DNA from: JBALVO01 sp036961445
GTDB taxonomy: Bacteria > Pseudomonadota > Gammaproteobacteria > Pseudomonadales > Halieaceae
DNA length: 5,826 nt
Direction: 5' to 3'
NCBI GenBank assembly: GCA_036961445.1
Contig: JBALVO010000178.1
Span: forward strand, 1-5,826
Shown here: piece by piece, positions 1 through 5,000 of the stretch
Position numbering within the stretch: position 1 is the stretch's first letter
Layout of the letters: each line of letters begins with the position of its first letter
Made by a program: the position numbers and the translations under genes
Notes under the pieces: generated by a model
Database searches by the model: none
What the model saw: only the letters and a program-made list of their open reading frames with translations
Told to the model about the DNA's origin: nothing

Positions 1-302
1 TGGGCGCGCTTATTGGCGAGGACTTTGTTGCTGCCGCACCAGTGCTCACCTTACTGCTGCTGGCAGCTACCTTTGAACTTACTGCATCATCGCTGCGCTC
101 GGCGTCCTACGCTATTGGGCATGCCGCCAAGGTATTACGCCTGTCCGTATTATCAGCAATTATTTACCTGGCACTGTTTGTGCTGCTTACTCTGGAGTTG
201 GGGCTGATAGGGGCAGGGCTGGCGGCCTGCGCCGCTGCGCTACTGCCACCTGTCGCCATGGCGATTATGATACGCAACAGCATGCGCAAGAAAGACAGCT
301 AA
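1..302 (+). CDS. Polysaccharide (Wzx/PST-type) flippase, C-terminal part
   Basis: This is the 3' end of a gene that begins left of the window; the reading frame is open from position 3 and stops at TAA 300-302, leaving about 99 residues. Three hydrophobic stretches are visible: LTLLLLAATFEL onward, VLRLSVLSAIIYLALFVLL, and a Gly/Ala-rich GLIGAGLAACAAALL segment. They are followed by a short basic tail ending in RKKDS. The pattern GEDFVAAAPVL, then SLRSASYAIGHAAKVLRLS, then GLIGAGLA is typical of the last helices of the oligosaccharide flippase (MATE/MOP superfamily) proteins, which move lipid-linked glycan units across the inner membrane. The family assignment rests on this pattern recognised by eye. 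An in-frame ATG at 42 is internal to the protein, not the start. The gene suggests that a polysaccharide cluster lies to the left, and it converges on the kinase gene ending at 370. Confidence 0.72.
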   Translation, partial: GALIGEDFVAAAPVLTLLLLAATFELTASSLRSASYAIGHAAKVLRLSVLSAIIYLALFVLLTLELGLIGAGLAACAAALLPPVAMAIMIRNSMRKKDS

Positions 303-369
303 ATCCAGAATGCCGGGGCGTGATGGGAATAGTTCGGGGTCAGCCGCGAGTTACCGATAGCGAGTGGGT
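303..369. other. Convergent intergenic spacer
   Basis: This short gap separates the flippase stop (+) from the stop of the first kinase gene (-). It must contain transcription ends for both, but I see no convincing GC-rich hairpin followed by a T-run on either strand. Confidence 0.4.
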
Positions 370-1098
370 CTAGGCGGTGCTCTGTTTAGCGTTATTGATC
401 GCCTGCAGGGCCGCTTCCAGTACCTGCGCATAGGGGATAGTTGAATCAATATCGCAAACCTCGGCGCCATTGAACGTGAGCTTGGGCATGACTGCTATTT
501 TGTCAGATAACTCTGCCATAGTATGGTCCGGTTTACGTGCATGTGCAGTCGCGGCGTCGATATTGAGACGGATCACCAAGGCGGGTTTATGCGCAGCCAT
601 CCACTCGTACATCGTCTGCTCACGCTCAGCCAGCTTGCGCACCAGCCAGCTACCAGTGCGATCTACCGTGAGGCCGGGGCCGTCGTAATGAAAACCAGGA
701 ATCTCCACTTGTGGATAGCGATCGGCAATCACCTGCACGCCGCGTCGGGAGAGCCACATAACACGCAGTAGCAACGCCGCTCGCCACAATGACAGCAGAT
801 ACATAATTAGCGCAGTACCCGTACCCGGCAATTTCTTCTCCATATCCAGAGCCCGGTTAGCTTTGGTATGAAGATCATCCTCCAGCCTTACGCCTATAAA
901 AGGCAGGCGCTTGATTTTATCGCCCATTTCACCCGAGACCAGACCCAGATAGCATCGCCTGGCCGGACCCTGGCTGCGTAGGTTGGTCAGCAAATCGGCA
1001 GTCAATCTTGATTTACCGGTGCCATCACAGCCAATAACGGCAAAAACCCCTGAAAGCGGCATATCCGGCTCGCTTGTGCGGGTAAAAAATTGGGGCAT
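370..1098 (-). CDS. Thymidylate-kinase-like P-loop kinase, paralogue A
   Basis: The 242-residue protein has a Walker A loop GCDGTGKS at residues 23-30. A TMP-kinase-like segment at about 97-120 (LIMYLLSLWRAALLLRV) leads into ADRYPQ at 125-130. A conserved block follows: WLVRKLAERE, YEWM, PALVIRLNIDAATA, then RKPDH at 188-192 and LTFNGAEVCDID near the end. The order P-loop, hydrophobic strand plus DRY, then LxxD strand plus basic lid is that of the thymidylate kinase fold, so ATP-dependent phosphotransfer in the cytoplasm is likely. The usual dTMP-kinase sequence after DR[YF] is replaced by PQ, so the substrate is probably not dTMP. Compared with paralogues B and C it has Arg instead of Thr after GKS, and it has lost most of the basic residues in the 97-120 helix. 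The ATG at 1098 has a weak GAG six bases upstream; ATG 1062 is an alternative. It lies 60 bases downstream of paralogue B on the same strand, probably in one transcript. Exact substrate unknown. Confidence 0.85.
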   Translation of the reverse strand: MPQFFTRTSEPDMPLSGVFAVIGCDGTGKSRLTADLLTNLRSQGPARRCYLGLVSGEMGDKIKRLPFIGVRLEDDLHTKANRALDMEKKLPGTGTALIMYLLSLWRAALLLRVMWLSRRGVQVIADRYPQVEIPGFHYDGPGLTVDRTGSWLVRKLAEREQTMYEWMAAHKPALVIRLNIDAATAHARKPDHTMAELSDKIAVMPKLTFNGAEVCDIDSTIPYAQVLEAALQAINNAKQSTA

Positions 1099-1158
1099 AG
1101 TGAACTCAGTTAGTCTTTATAGGGCTAGTTTAGCTGAAGACAGCATGCCCTGTCGCCA

Positions 1159-1899
1159 TCAATTAGAGGGGCCATCCAGTGATTTTTCTAGCGCATCGTC
1201 AGCGGCACTCAACGCTGCTGCCAACACACCCTCGTAAGGATCCCGGCCATCCAGGTCGAGGATACGCGCGCCATTAAAATGCAGGTTTGGAATGATAGCT
1301 ACCTTGTCCTGGAGCATCGACAGCTTGTGATCCGGTTTGCGAAGGTGGGCAGTGTCAGCGTCGATATTGAGCCGGATAACCAGCGCCGGAACATGCCTTG
1401 CCATCCACTGGTAGAGCCGCATTTCGCGCGCCGCAAGTTTGCGCCCCAACCAGGTTTCGGCGTTCACTGCCCCAAGGCCCGCGCCGTCAAAATAAAAGCC
1501 AGGCACCTCCGCTTGTGGATAGCGATCGGTAACTACCAGCACGCCACGACGAGTGAGCCTGAGCATGCGACGGAATTTATGGGCACGCCAGTGTGAAAGT
1601 ATAAATATCACCAGTGTGGTGGCGGTATCCGGCGACGTTTTCTTCTTACTGTGCGCCTTGTTTGCCTTGCCCACCAGATAACGGCCCAGAGGAGGACCTA
1701 TAAGAGGAAGACCTCGTATCCACTCGGCGATATTTCCCGATGACTGGCCCAGATACAACCATTCGACAGGCCCCTGGTCCTGCAGGCGATCAATGAGGTC
1801 TTCACTCAAAGTGGACTTACCCGCGCCATCACAGCCAGTAACTGCAATAACACGGGGAAGCGCCTGGAGCATGGGTAAAATTGGAGGTGAGGGTTGCAC
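1159..1899 (-). CDS. Thymidylate-kinase-like P-loop kinase, paralogue B
   Basis: This 246-residue protein is the closest relative of the gene at 370-1098; by eye roughly half the aligned residues match. It has a complete Walker A (GCDGAGKST, residues 22-30), LPLIG at 64-68, a strongly basic helix (SHWRAHKFRRMLRLTRRG, about 102-119), DRYPQ at 125-129, FYFDGAGL, ALVIRLNIDADTA, RKPDH at 187-191 and LHFNGARILDLD. The basic helix occupies the place where thymidylate kinases keep a substrate-binding arginine, which fits a phosphorylated or anionic substrate; that is inference. The GTG at 1899 is the furthest upstream start in frame (no ATG, GTG or TTG before the TAG at 1936-1938), but its ribosome site is poor. 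ATG 1872 would give a 237-residue protein that keeps the whole kinase core. It is the first gene of the minus-strand pair and is divergent from the methyltransferase gene. It could act on a sugar, a glycan end or a nucleotide; the sequence does not decide. Confidence 0.85.
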   Translation of the reverse strand: MQPSPPILPMLQALPRVIAVTGCDGAGKSTLSEDLIDRLQDQGPVEWLYLGQSSGNIAEWIRGLPLIGPPLGRYLVGKANKAHSKKKTSPDTATTLVIFILSHWRAHKFRRMLRLTRRGVLVVTDRYPQAEVPGFYFDGAGLGAVNAETWLGRKLAAREMRLYQWMARHVPALVIRLNIDADTAHLRKPDHKLSMLQDKVAIIPNLHFNGARILDLDGRDPYEGVLAAALSAADDALEKSLDGPSN

Positions 1900-2070
1900 G
1901 CCTGAAAGCCGAATACGATATGCCGATTGAGCAGTCTACGATAGTTTTACCTGCACATCCAATAGCACACTAGCAGTCCACCTAATAGCGCAATATTATG
2001 GGTAAAGCGCCGCTGACAGTGGCGACGCCTCCCAGTAATCTGTAGCTGCCGGGCTTCTGCCAGTGGAAAC

Positions 2071-2098
2071 TTACAAAGCTCGGACTGTTTGGTATACT
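2071..2098 (+). promoter_or_regulatory. Extended -10 promoter for the methyltransferase-kinase pair
   Basis: TATACT at 2093-2098 matches five of six bases of the sigma-70 -10 box. It is preceded by TGG at 2090-2092, the TGn extension that compensates for a poor -35. The best -35 candidate is TTACAA at 2071-2076 with a 16-base spacer, which is weak. Transcription would begin near 2105 and give a leader of about 80 bases before the ATG at 2184. Confidence 0.5.
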
Positions 2099-2169
2099 TC
2101 GCGACTTTTCACTGGCTACACGTCATAGCCAGCCATGCTTGCAAATTATTGCATTAGTCAACAAAGTTC

Positions 2170-2174
2170 AAGGA
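2170..2174 (+). promoter_or_regulatory. Ribosome binding site deciding the 2184 start
   Basis: AAGGA ends nine bases before ATG 2184 and lies inside the reading frame of the longer TTG-started version. It favours the shorter protein. Confidence 0.6.
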
Positions 2175-2183
2175 ACAAGACCC

Positions 2184-2927
2184 ATGTATCATCAGCTGGA
2201 ACTCGCTCGAAGCGGCGAAGCCTTGTTCAAAGTACGCGGAAAGTACTTGAAATTTGTGGTCATTCTGAGTGTGATTATCGCCTATTTTAATGGCGCCAGC
2301 GGCCCGTTTATCTCAGATGGAGCAAACCAGCTGTGGTTTTGGGCAGCCTTTGGCGTCGCCGCGGCGGGCGCAGTGCTACGACTTGTCACCAGTGGCTATG
2401 CCGCACTGGGGACTTCTGGCTCAAACAAAGTGGCCGCGGTCGCGCCTGAACTGAACACCACGGGACCCTATGCCCTGGTGCGCAACCCACTGTACCTCGG
2501 CCGCATCCTCAATTTTACCGGTATCGCCATGCTTTCTGGCAGCTGGGTATATGGTGAACTGATGTTCTTTATCACCATCTTCGTGTATCAGCGTATTTCG
2601 GTTTATGAGGAAGAGTTCCTGCGCAAGGAATTCGGTGAGGCTCACTCGCAGTGGGCAGAGGAAGTGCCCTTTCTTATGCCACGTCTGCGTGGCTGGAAGA
2701 AGCCCAAGTATCCGTTTTGGATCCGTCGGTGCATCAAGCGAGAGGAAAAGAAGATAATGTGGCTGATGAGCGCGGTCGCGTTTTGCGATTTCGCCCAACG
2801 TGGATTCGACCCTACGGCGTTGCCCGACAACCTGGTCTGGTATTATCTTTGGGCGGGCACAATGCTGGCCTATATGATGAGCCGCGGTTTGCGCTACTTC
2901 ACTAAAACATACGACGGAATTTCATAA
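2184..2927 (+). CDS. ICMT/PEMT-like membrane methyltransferase
   Basis: The 247-residue protein belongs to the isoprenylcysteine carboxyl methyltransferase / phospholipid methyltransferase superfamily of integral membrane SAM-dependent enzymes. The hallmark GPYALVRNPLYLGR is at residues 94-107, matching the family GPYxxVRHPxYxG motif with Asn in place of the usual His. A second hallmark is at about 141-167: YEEEFLRKEFGEAHSQW followed by VPFLMPR. Hydrophobic segments lie near 22-35, 49-70, 109-138, 191-201 and 217-233. Bacterial members often end soon after the second hallmark; here about 80 more residues follow, with a basic stretch (WKKPKYPFWIRRCIKREEKK) and one or two further hydrophobic segments. 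I chose ATG 2184 because AAGGA at 2170-2174 sits nine bases upstream; a TTG at 2139 is in frame but unsupported. The stop TAA overlaps the ATG of the next kinase gene by one base. The methyl acceptor (carboxylate, amine or other) cannot be read from the sequence. Confidence 0.85.
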   Translation: MYHQLELARSGEALFKVRGKYLKFVVILSVIIAYFNGASGPFISDGANQLWFWAAFGVAAAGAVLRLVTSGYAALGTSGSNKVAAVAPELNTTGPYALVRNPLYLGRILNFTGIAMLSGSWVYGELMFFITIFVYQRISVYEEEFLRKEFGEAHSQWAEEVPFLMPRLRGWKKPKYPFWIRRCIKREEKKIMWLMSAVAFCDFAQRGFDPTALPDNLVWYYLWAGTMLAYMMSRGLRYFTKTYDGIS

Positions 2928-3658
2928 TGCCGAGCAGCTCTCCACGTCTGCCTCCGCTCATAGCCATTGTCGGCTGCGATGGCTCGGGTAAGTCTACCGT
3001 CAGTGGAGAACTACTCACCTGGATCAATAAGGTTTACGGCCCTGCTGCTGCCGCTCACTTGGGCAAGCAGCAAGGAAATACCGGCCGCTCACTTGCCAAT
3101 CTACCTCTGATAGGCAATTGGCTTGAAGGTTTTATCGGGCGCAAGGCGTCTACCGTCAAAAAATTCCGCACCGAAAACAAAGCCCCACACACGTTCCCGG
3201 CACTGGTAATGTATGCATTCACGCTCCGGCGAGTGCGACGGTTTCGTCGCATGATGGCGCTGCGGCAAAAAGGTCTGATTATCGTTGCAGACCGTTTTCC
3301 ACAACTGGACTTTCCCAGCGCCTTCGACGGCCCGGACTTGTCTGTAGGCGCACAGGGCAATCAATTCGTGCAGTGGTTGGCACAGCGGGAGCAGAAATCC
3401 TTCGAATGGATGACCAGTTATCGTCCTGATCTGGTTCTTCGACTCAACGTAGACATCGATACCGCCTTTGCACGCAAGCCGGACCATCGCCGGGATGCGC
3501 TGCAGCGAAAAATTGAGATTACCCCACAGCTGACCTTCGACGGTGCGCATATCGTTGAAATTGACGCCGCCGCGCCACTGGCAGCAGTAGTGGCCGCCGC
3601 CGAGGAGGCAGCCGCGCATACCCTGACTGAGTTGGGCTATCCACGTTCGGGGGCGTAG
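2927..3658 (+). CDS. Thymidylate-kinase-like P-loop kinase, paralogue C
   Basis: The 243-residue protein is the third member of the family in this window. It has Walker A GCDGSGKST at 16-24, LPLIG at 59-63, a very basic helix (RRVRRFRRMMALRQKG, 101-116), DRFPQ at 122-126, FDGPDLSV, FVQWLAQREQ, FEWM, PDLVLRLNVDIDTA, RKPDH at 183-187 and LTFDGAHIVEID. It is more divergent from A and B than they are from each other, but it keeps every shared motif. This suggests an older split, with A and B arising from a later tandem duplication. Its ATG overlaps the TAA of the methyltransferase gene (TAATG), and the only ribosome site is a weak GGA eight bases upstream, so translation probably depends on the upstream gene. 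That coupling implies roughly matched production of kinase and methyltransferase. The likely role is ATP-dependent phosphorylation of a small molecule or glycan end; the substrate is unknown. Confidence 0.86.
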   Translation: MPSSSPRLPPLIAIVGCDGSGKSTVSGELLTWINKVYGPAAAAHLGKQQGNTGRSLANLPLIGNWLEGFIGRKASTVKKFRTENKAPHTFPALVMYAFTLRRVRRFRRMMALRQKGLIIVADRFPQLDFPSAFDGPDLSVGAQGNQFVQWLAQREQKSFEWMTSYRPDLVLRLNVDIDTAFARKPDHRRDALQRKIEITPQLTFDGAHIVEIDAAAPLAAVVAAAEEAAAHTLTELGYPRSGA

Positions 3659-3764
3659 CACCCAACTGCAGCTAAAAGCCGCTGTAAGCAATCAACCCTT
3701 TTACTATGTACTATAGTTCTTAGACACTACTGAGTCCTCAGTGATCATACTGAAGGTGATAACC
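3659..3764 (+). promoter_or_regulatory. Leader of the PAP2 gene with possible promoter
   Basis: This 106-base gap has a possible -10 box TATAGT at 3712-3717 without a convincing -35, so the promoter is tentative. A perfect inverted repeat (3729-3742) lies just after the expected transcription start. GAAGG at 3752-3756 is the ribosome site, eight bases before ATG 3765. No clear terminator for the preceding kinase gene is visible, so read-through into the phosphatase gene is possible. Confidence 0.35.
3729..3742. repeat. Perfect 14-base inverted repeat, possible operator
   Basis: ACTGAGTCCTCAGT consists of two perfect six-base half sites around TC. The loop is too short for a six-pair stem; as RNA it could make five pairs with a four-base loop. 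Its position between the putative -10 box and the ribosome site of the phosphatase gene fits a repressor site or a small leader hairpin. Confidence 0.35.
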
Positions 3765-4307
3765 ATGAAATTTCGGCATCTGCCACTTCTGTTGCTGCTG
3801 ACCTTGGGTTTTAGCCCTGCTGCCTCGGCAGATAGCGAAAGTACTTGGGAAGATATCAGTGATGTTGGCGCATACACATTGATTGGTACCGCCCTGATTC
3901 TGCCGGCTACACGAGATGACTGGGAAGGCTTGCGCCAGGCAACTTACAGTATTGCTTCAGCCGCGGCGATCACGCTGGCCGGCAAGGCGCTGGTGGACGA
4001 GGAGCGCCCTGACAACAGTGACAACGATAGCTTTCCGTCCGCACACACATCCAATGCATTTGCCTCTGCCACCACACTGCATCGCCGCTATGGCTGGCAA
4101 ACCGGTGTTCCCGCTTATGCCTTGGCCACGGTTACCGGTATTGCCCGCGAGCGCGCCAGGAAACACCACTGGTACGACGTGGTCGCCGGTGCCGCGATAG
4201 GTACCGCTACCGGCTGGTTCTTCACCGACGCCCTCAATGACAAGGTTCAGCTAATTCCATGGGCTGACAGCAAAGGTGGCGGCGTGGCATTAACCATGCG
4301 CTGGTGA
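3765..4307 (+). CDS. PAP2-family phosphatase with signal peptide
   Basis: The 180-residue protein starts with a Sec signal (MKFRH, Leu-rich core, SPAASA with likely cleavage after residue 22). It carries all three phosphatidic-acid-phosphatase type 2 motifs: K-x6-RP at 74-82, PSAH at 91-94 (family PSGH), and R-x5-H-x3-D with R128, H134 and D138. The usual Ser before that Arg is Ala. H94, H134 and D138 are the expected catalytic residues. The enzyme should remove phosphate from a lipid phosphate, pyrophosphate or similar substrate on the periplasmic side; undecaprenyl pyrophosphate or a lipid-A-type phosphate are possible. Hydrophobic stretches near 36-48, 61-73, 115-127 and 139-153 are short, so membrane topology is uncertain. 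The C-terminus is strand-like and ends in TMRW. ATG 3765 is preferred over GTG 3741 because GAAGG precedes it at good distance and the signal peptide begins there. Confidence 0.85.
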   Translation: MKFRHLPLLLLLTLGFSPAASADSESTWEDISDVGAYTLIGTALILPATRDDWEGLRQATYSIASAAAITLAGKALVDEERPDNSDNDSFPSAHTSNAFASATTLHRRYGWQTGVPAYALATVTGIARERARKHHWYDVVAGAAIGTATGWFFTDALNDKVQLIPWADSKGGGVALTMRW

Positions 4308-4322
4308 AGTCAGCCATACAAC

Positions 4323-4340
4323 GGCTACCCGAGGGTAGCC
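4323..4340. terminator. Strong hairpin between convergent genes
   Basis: GGCTACCC and GGGTAGCC form a perfect eight-base inverted repeat around GA; as RNA it would be a six- or seven-pair stem with a small loop. It begins 16 bases after the phosphatase stop and lies between it and the convergent Spy-like gene, the expected place for a shared terminator. Neither strand has a proper T-run after it, so it may instead be an RNA-protecting hairpin. Confidence 0.4.
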
Positions 4341-4427
4341 AGCGTCTGGCAATTGTTATGCGTTAGACAGGTTTAACGGGATTAGCATCAAACTGCAGTG
4401 CAGCGCATCTTACCCTTCTGATTAACC

Positions 4428-4868
4428 CTATTGTTGCGTGCGCGACTTCTTGCCTTTGTGTTTACTACGCGCCTCGTCAAACTGGGTTTGTTGCTCTGGC
4501 GTCAACACAGCGCGTATATCTTCACGCGACCCTCCGGCCTCCCGGATTTCACGTATTTCTGCCACCTGGGTATCACTCAACCCCAAATGCTGCTGCATGC
4601 GAGCCGCGCGATCCTCACGTGAGCCATGACGCTCTTTCTTCAATTGCTCGGCCTTGACCTGCTGCTCAGGTGTCAGTATTGCGCGCATCTCTTCGCGAGT
4701 ACCGCCGCCTTCGCGTATTTCGCGCATCTGCTGTATTTGATCCTCGCTCAGACCCAACGCCTCGTGCATACGTGCGGCCTTCTCTGCGCCCGGAGGACCG
4801 CCCGCTGGTTGCGCCAACGCGGCACCCGAAGCGAGTGCCAGACCAAGTACTATGATAAGTTTTTTCAT
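4428..4868 (-). CDS. Periplasmic Spy/CpxP-like LTxxQ-repeat protein
   Basis: The 146-residue protein has a clear Sec signal peptide (MKKLIIVLGLALASGAALA, cleavage after residue 19) and a polar, helical, cysteine-free mature part. Two 40-residue repeats at 31-70 and 88-127 share 26 identical residues. Each runs AARM, LGLS, REIRE, GG, RE, RA, LTPEQQ. LTPEQ is the LTxxQ signature of the Spy/CpxP family of periplasmic chaperones and envelope-stress proteins, in which the motif also occurs twice. A basic tail (KHKGKKSRTQQ) follows. ATG 4868 is chosen over ATG 4874 because GGAG at 4876-4879 is seven bases away from the former and only one from the latter. It reads the same way as the exporter gene to its right, but a 132-base gap with a promoter separates them. 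A chaperone or metal/stress-response role is inferred from the family; it may also be an uncharacterised member. Confidence 0.78.
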   Translation of the reverse strand: MKKLIIVLGLALASGAALAQPAGGPPGAEKAARMHEALGLSEDQIQQMREIREGGGTREEMRAILTPEQQVKAEQLKKERHGSREDRAARMQQHLGLSDTQVAEIREIREAGGSREDIRAVLTPEQQTQFDEARSKHKGKKSRTQQ

Positions 4869-4893
4869 TGCCATTCTCCGTTGATGTGTACGG

Positions 4894-4921
4894 ATTCTAT
4901 TGAAACAAAACCCTGAGTAAA
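4894..4921 (-). promoter_or_regulatory. Sigma-70-like promoter of the Spy-like gene
   Basis: On the minus strand, TTTACT (4916-4921) and TAGAAT (4894-4899) are separated by 16 bases and match four and five of six consensus bases. Transcription would start near 4887, giving a leader of about 19 bases that includes the GGAG ribosome site. Confidence 0.45.
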
Positions 4922-4936
4922 TTAGGGCCGGCTTTG

Positions 4937-4951
4937 GTTAAGAATTGTTAA
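4937..4951. promoter_or_regulatory. CpxR-like direct repeat upstream of the Spy-like gene
   Basis: GTTAA, five bases, GTTAA is a perfect direct repeat with ten-base period. The CpxR consensus is GTAAA-N5-GTAAA, so each half matches four of five bases with identical spacing. It is centred about 57 bases upstream of the predicted transcription start, a normal activator position. E. coli spy and cpxP are CpxR targets. The link is inference; another OmpR-type regulator could use it. Confidence 0.35.
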
Positions 4952-5000
4952 AGTTTTATAGCTCGCACTGACAGTCCAGCTAGCCAGAATTTCTATGTCT

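Larger units (their letters stand above)
1900..2183. other. Divergent intergenic region
   Basis: This region separates the kinase B start (-) from the methyltransferase start (+), so it should carry promoters for both directions. The plus-strand one is recognisable and listed separately. For the minus strand I find only poor matches and do not call one. A small hairpin is possible at 2008-2024 (CGCCGC, five-base loop, GTGGCG, one G-T pair), of unknown meaning. I see no coding frame of note and no RNA gene. An in-frame TTG at 2139 could extend the methyltransferase, but it has no better ribosome site than the ATG at 2184. Confidence 0.5.

Noticed and set aside
1116..1144. Possible internal promoter for kinase A on the minus strand (TATAAA)
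   Set aside because: The -35 region is very poor; the short gap after kinase B makes co-transcription more likely.
1139..1154. GACAG/CTGTC hairpin between kinase genes B and A
   Set aside because: Five pairs with a six-base loop and no T-run; too weak to call a terminator.
1279..1596. 105-codon plus-strand open frame
   Set aside because: It lies entirely opposite the kinase B gene, and its sequence is a by-product of the conserved kinase codons; a similar frame lies opposite kinase A.
2139..2183. TTG start extending the methyltransferase by 15 residues
   Set aside because: No ribosome site precedes it, whereas ATG 2184 has AAGGA at good spacing.
370..3658. Annotating one of the kinases as tmk (dTMP kinase)
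   Set aside because: Three copies are present, all lack the usual residues after DR[YF], and the context is envelope biosynthesis. Fold-level similarity does not justify the symbol.
3101..3691. 196-codon minus-strand open frame opposite kinase C
   Set aside because: No domain pattern, and it is fully overlapped by a gene with clear motifs.
3741..3764. GTG start extending the PAP2 protein by 8 residues
   Set aside because: It would place residues before a clear signal peptide and overlap the palindrome and ribosome site; ATG 3765 is better.
4393..4403. CTGCAGTGCAG palindrome
   Set aside because: Too short and without promoter context; expected by chance.
4626..4916. Plus-strand open frames opposite the Spy-like gene
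   Set aside because: Leu/Arg/Cys-rich antisense translations of the repeat protein with no ribosome site or recognisable motif.
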